NCBI RefSeq assembly: GCF_001907695.1
Contig: NZ_KV880637.1
Coordinates: forward strand, 806,001 to 870,000
DNA: 64,000 nt
Direction: 5' to 3'
Source: Thalassospira sp. TSL5-1
GTDB lineage: Bacteria; Pseudomonadota; Alphaproteobacteria; Rhodospirillales; Thalassospiraceae
Both the position numbers and the translations under genes were made by a program. Each line of letters opens with the position of its first letter. Position 1 is the stretch's first letter. The notes beneath the pieces were generated by a model that worked only from the letters and a program-made list of their open reading frames with translations, searched no databases and had not been told where the DNA came from. Below, in pieces: positions 63,955-64,000 of this stretch.

Positions 63955-64000
63955 ATGTTGAAGCTGATCAGAACCCTTGTTTGTAGCGGCATGCAGGATG
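63955..64000 (+). CDS. Start of a gene cut by the right edge, possibly PspA/IM30-like
   Basis: An ATG preceded by GGAGCGG opens a frame that runs to the window end (15 codons seen, MLKLIRTLVCSGMQD). The start resembles that of PspA/IM30 membrane-stress proteins, but so few residues allow only a weak suggestion. Confidence 0.4.
   Translation, partial: MLKLIRTLVCSGMQD

Overview
The window reads as chromosome of a marine alphaproteobacterium of the Rhodospirillales, most likely Thalassospira or a close relative. This rests on gene content and order (ppx-rlmE-PAS-guaB-rsmB-like-guaA, mreBCD-mrdA-rodA, an ectoine hydroxylase) and on protein style; it is an inference, not a database match.

Positions 1 to about 32.4 kb are a lambda-type siphophage prophage whose left end lies outside the window. 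The structural block is on the minus strand and reads, in order of transcription: terminase small and large subunits, a small connector, lambda-family portal, a fused prohead protease/major capsid, head-tail joining proteins, tail terminator, tail tube, a tail-assembly chaperone pair joined by a programmed -1 frameshift, tape measure, distal tail proteins, NlpC/P60 and a gpJ-like tip protein cut by the window edge. Next come a minus-strand replication block (P4-type primase-helicase, DnaG-like primase, an iteron-like repeat array) and an immunity region with a divergent Cro-like/CI-like pair and three operators. A long plus-strand early operon of small, translationally coupled genes (DUF2303, HD hydrolase, SSB, C5-methylase-like protein, zinc proteins, excisionase) ends in a tyrosine integrase that abuts the 3' end of tRNA-Lys(CUU). 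Several AT-rich, oppositely oriented or secreted genes look like lysogenic-conversion cargo: a membrane-anchored HTH protein, a small membrane protein, a lipoprotein and a VasI/TagO-like protein. No lysis genes are visible; they should lie left of position 1.

From 32.4 kb on the DNA is mostly host core: the rod-shape operon (mreB, mreC, mreD, mrdA, rodA), leuA with a Leu-codon leader peptide and a large hairpin, a LysE exporter, a GGDEF protein, a cold-shock gene with a switch-like leader, 5-formyl-THF cyclo-ligase, ectD, two tRNA-Gln(CUG) genes, a metallophosphoesterase, an EamA transporter, Ppx/GppA, RlmE, a PAS protein, guaB, an RsmB-like methylase and guaA.

Right after the guaA terminator sits a markedly AT-rich island (59.7-62.6 kb). 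It holds one 785-residue protein that joins an Mrr-like nuclease domain to a STAND-type NTPase, the best defence candidate here, followed by a broken RelE/ParE-like toxin remnant. Core-type genes (VOC, GNAT, and a partial gene behind a double inverted repeat) resume to the right edge.

The strongest new-looking signals are the frameshift signal (7515-7562), the 13-copy 9-bp repeat array (18837-19087), the CI operator set at two loci (23604-23681 and 25788-25827), the leuA leader (41271-41409), the inverted repeat that would hide a ribosome-binding site (57762-57857), and the nuclease-STAND protein (59869-62226).
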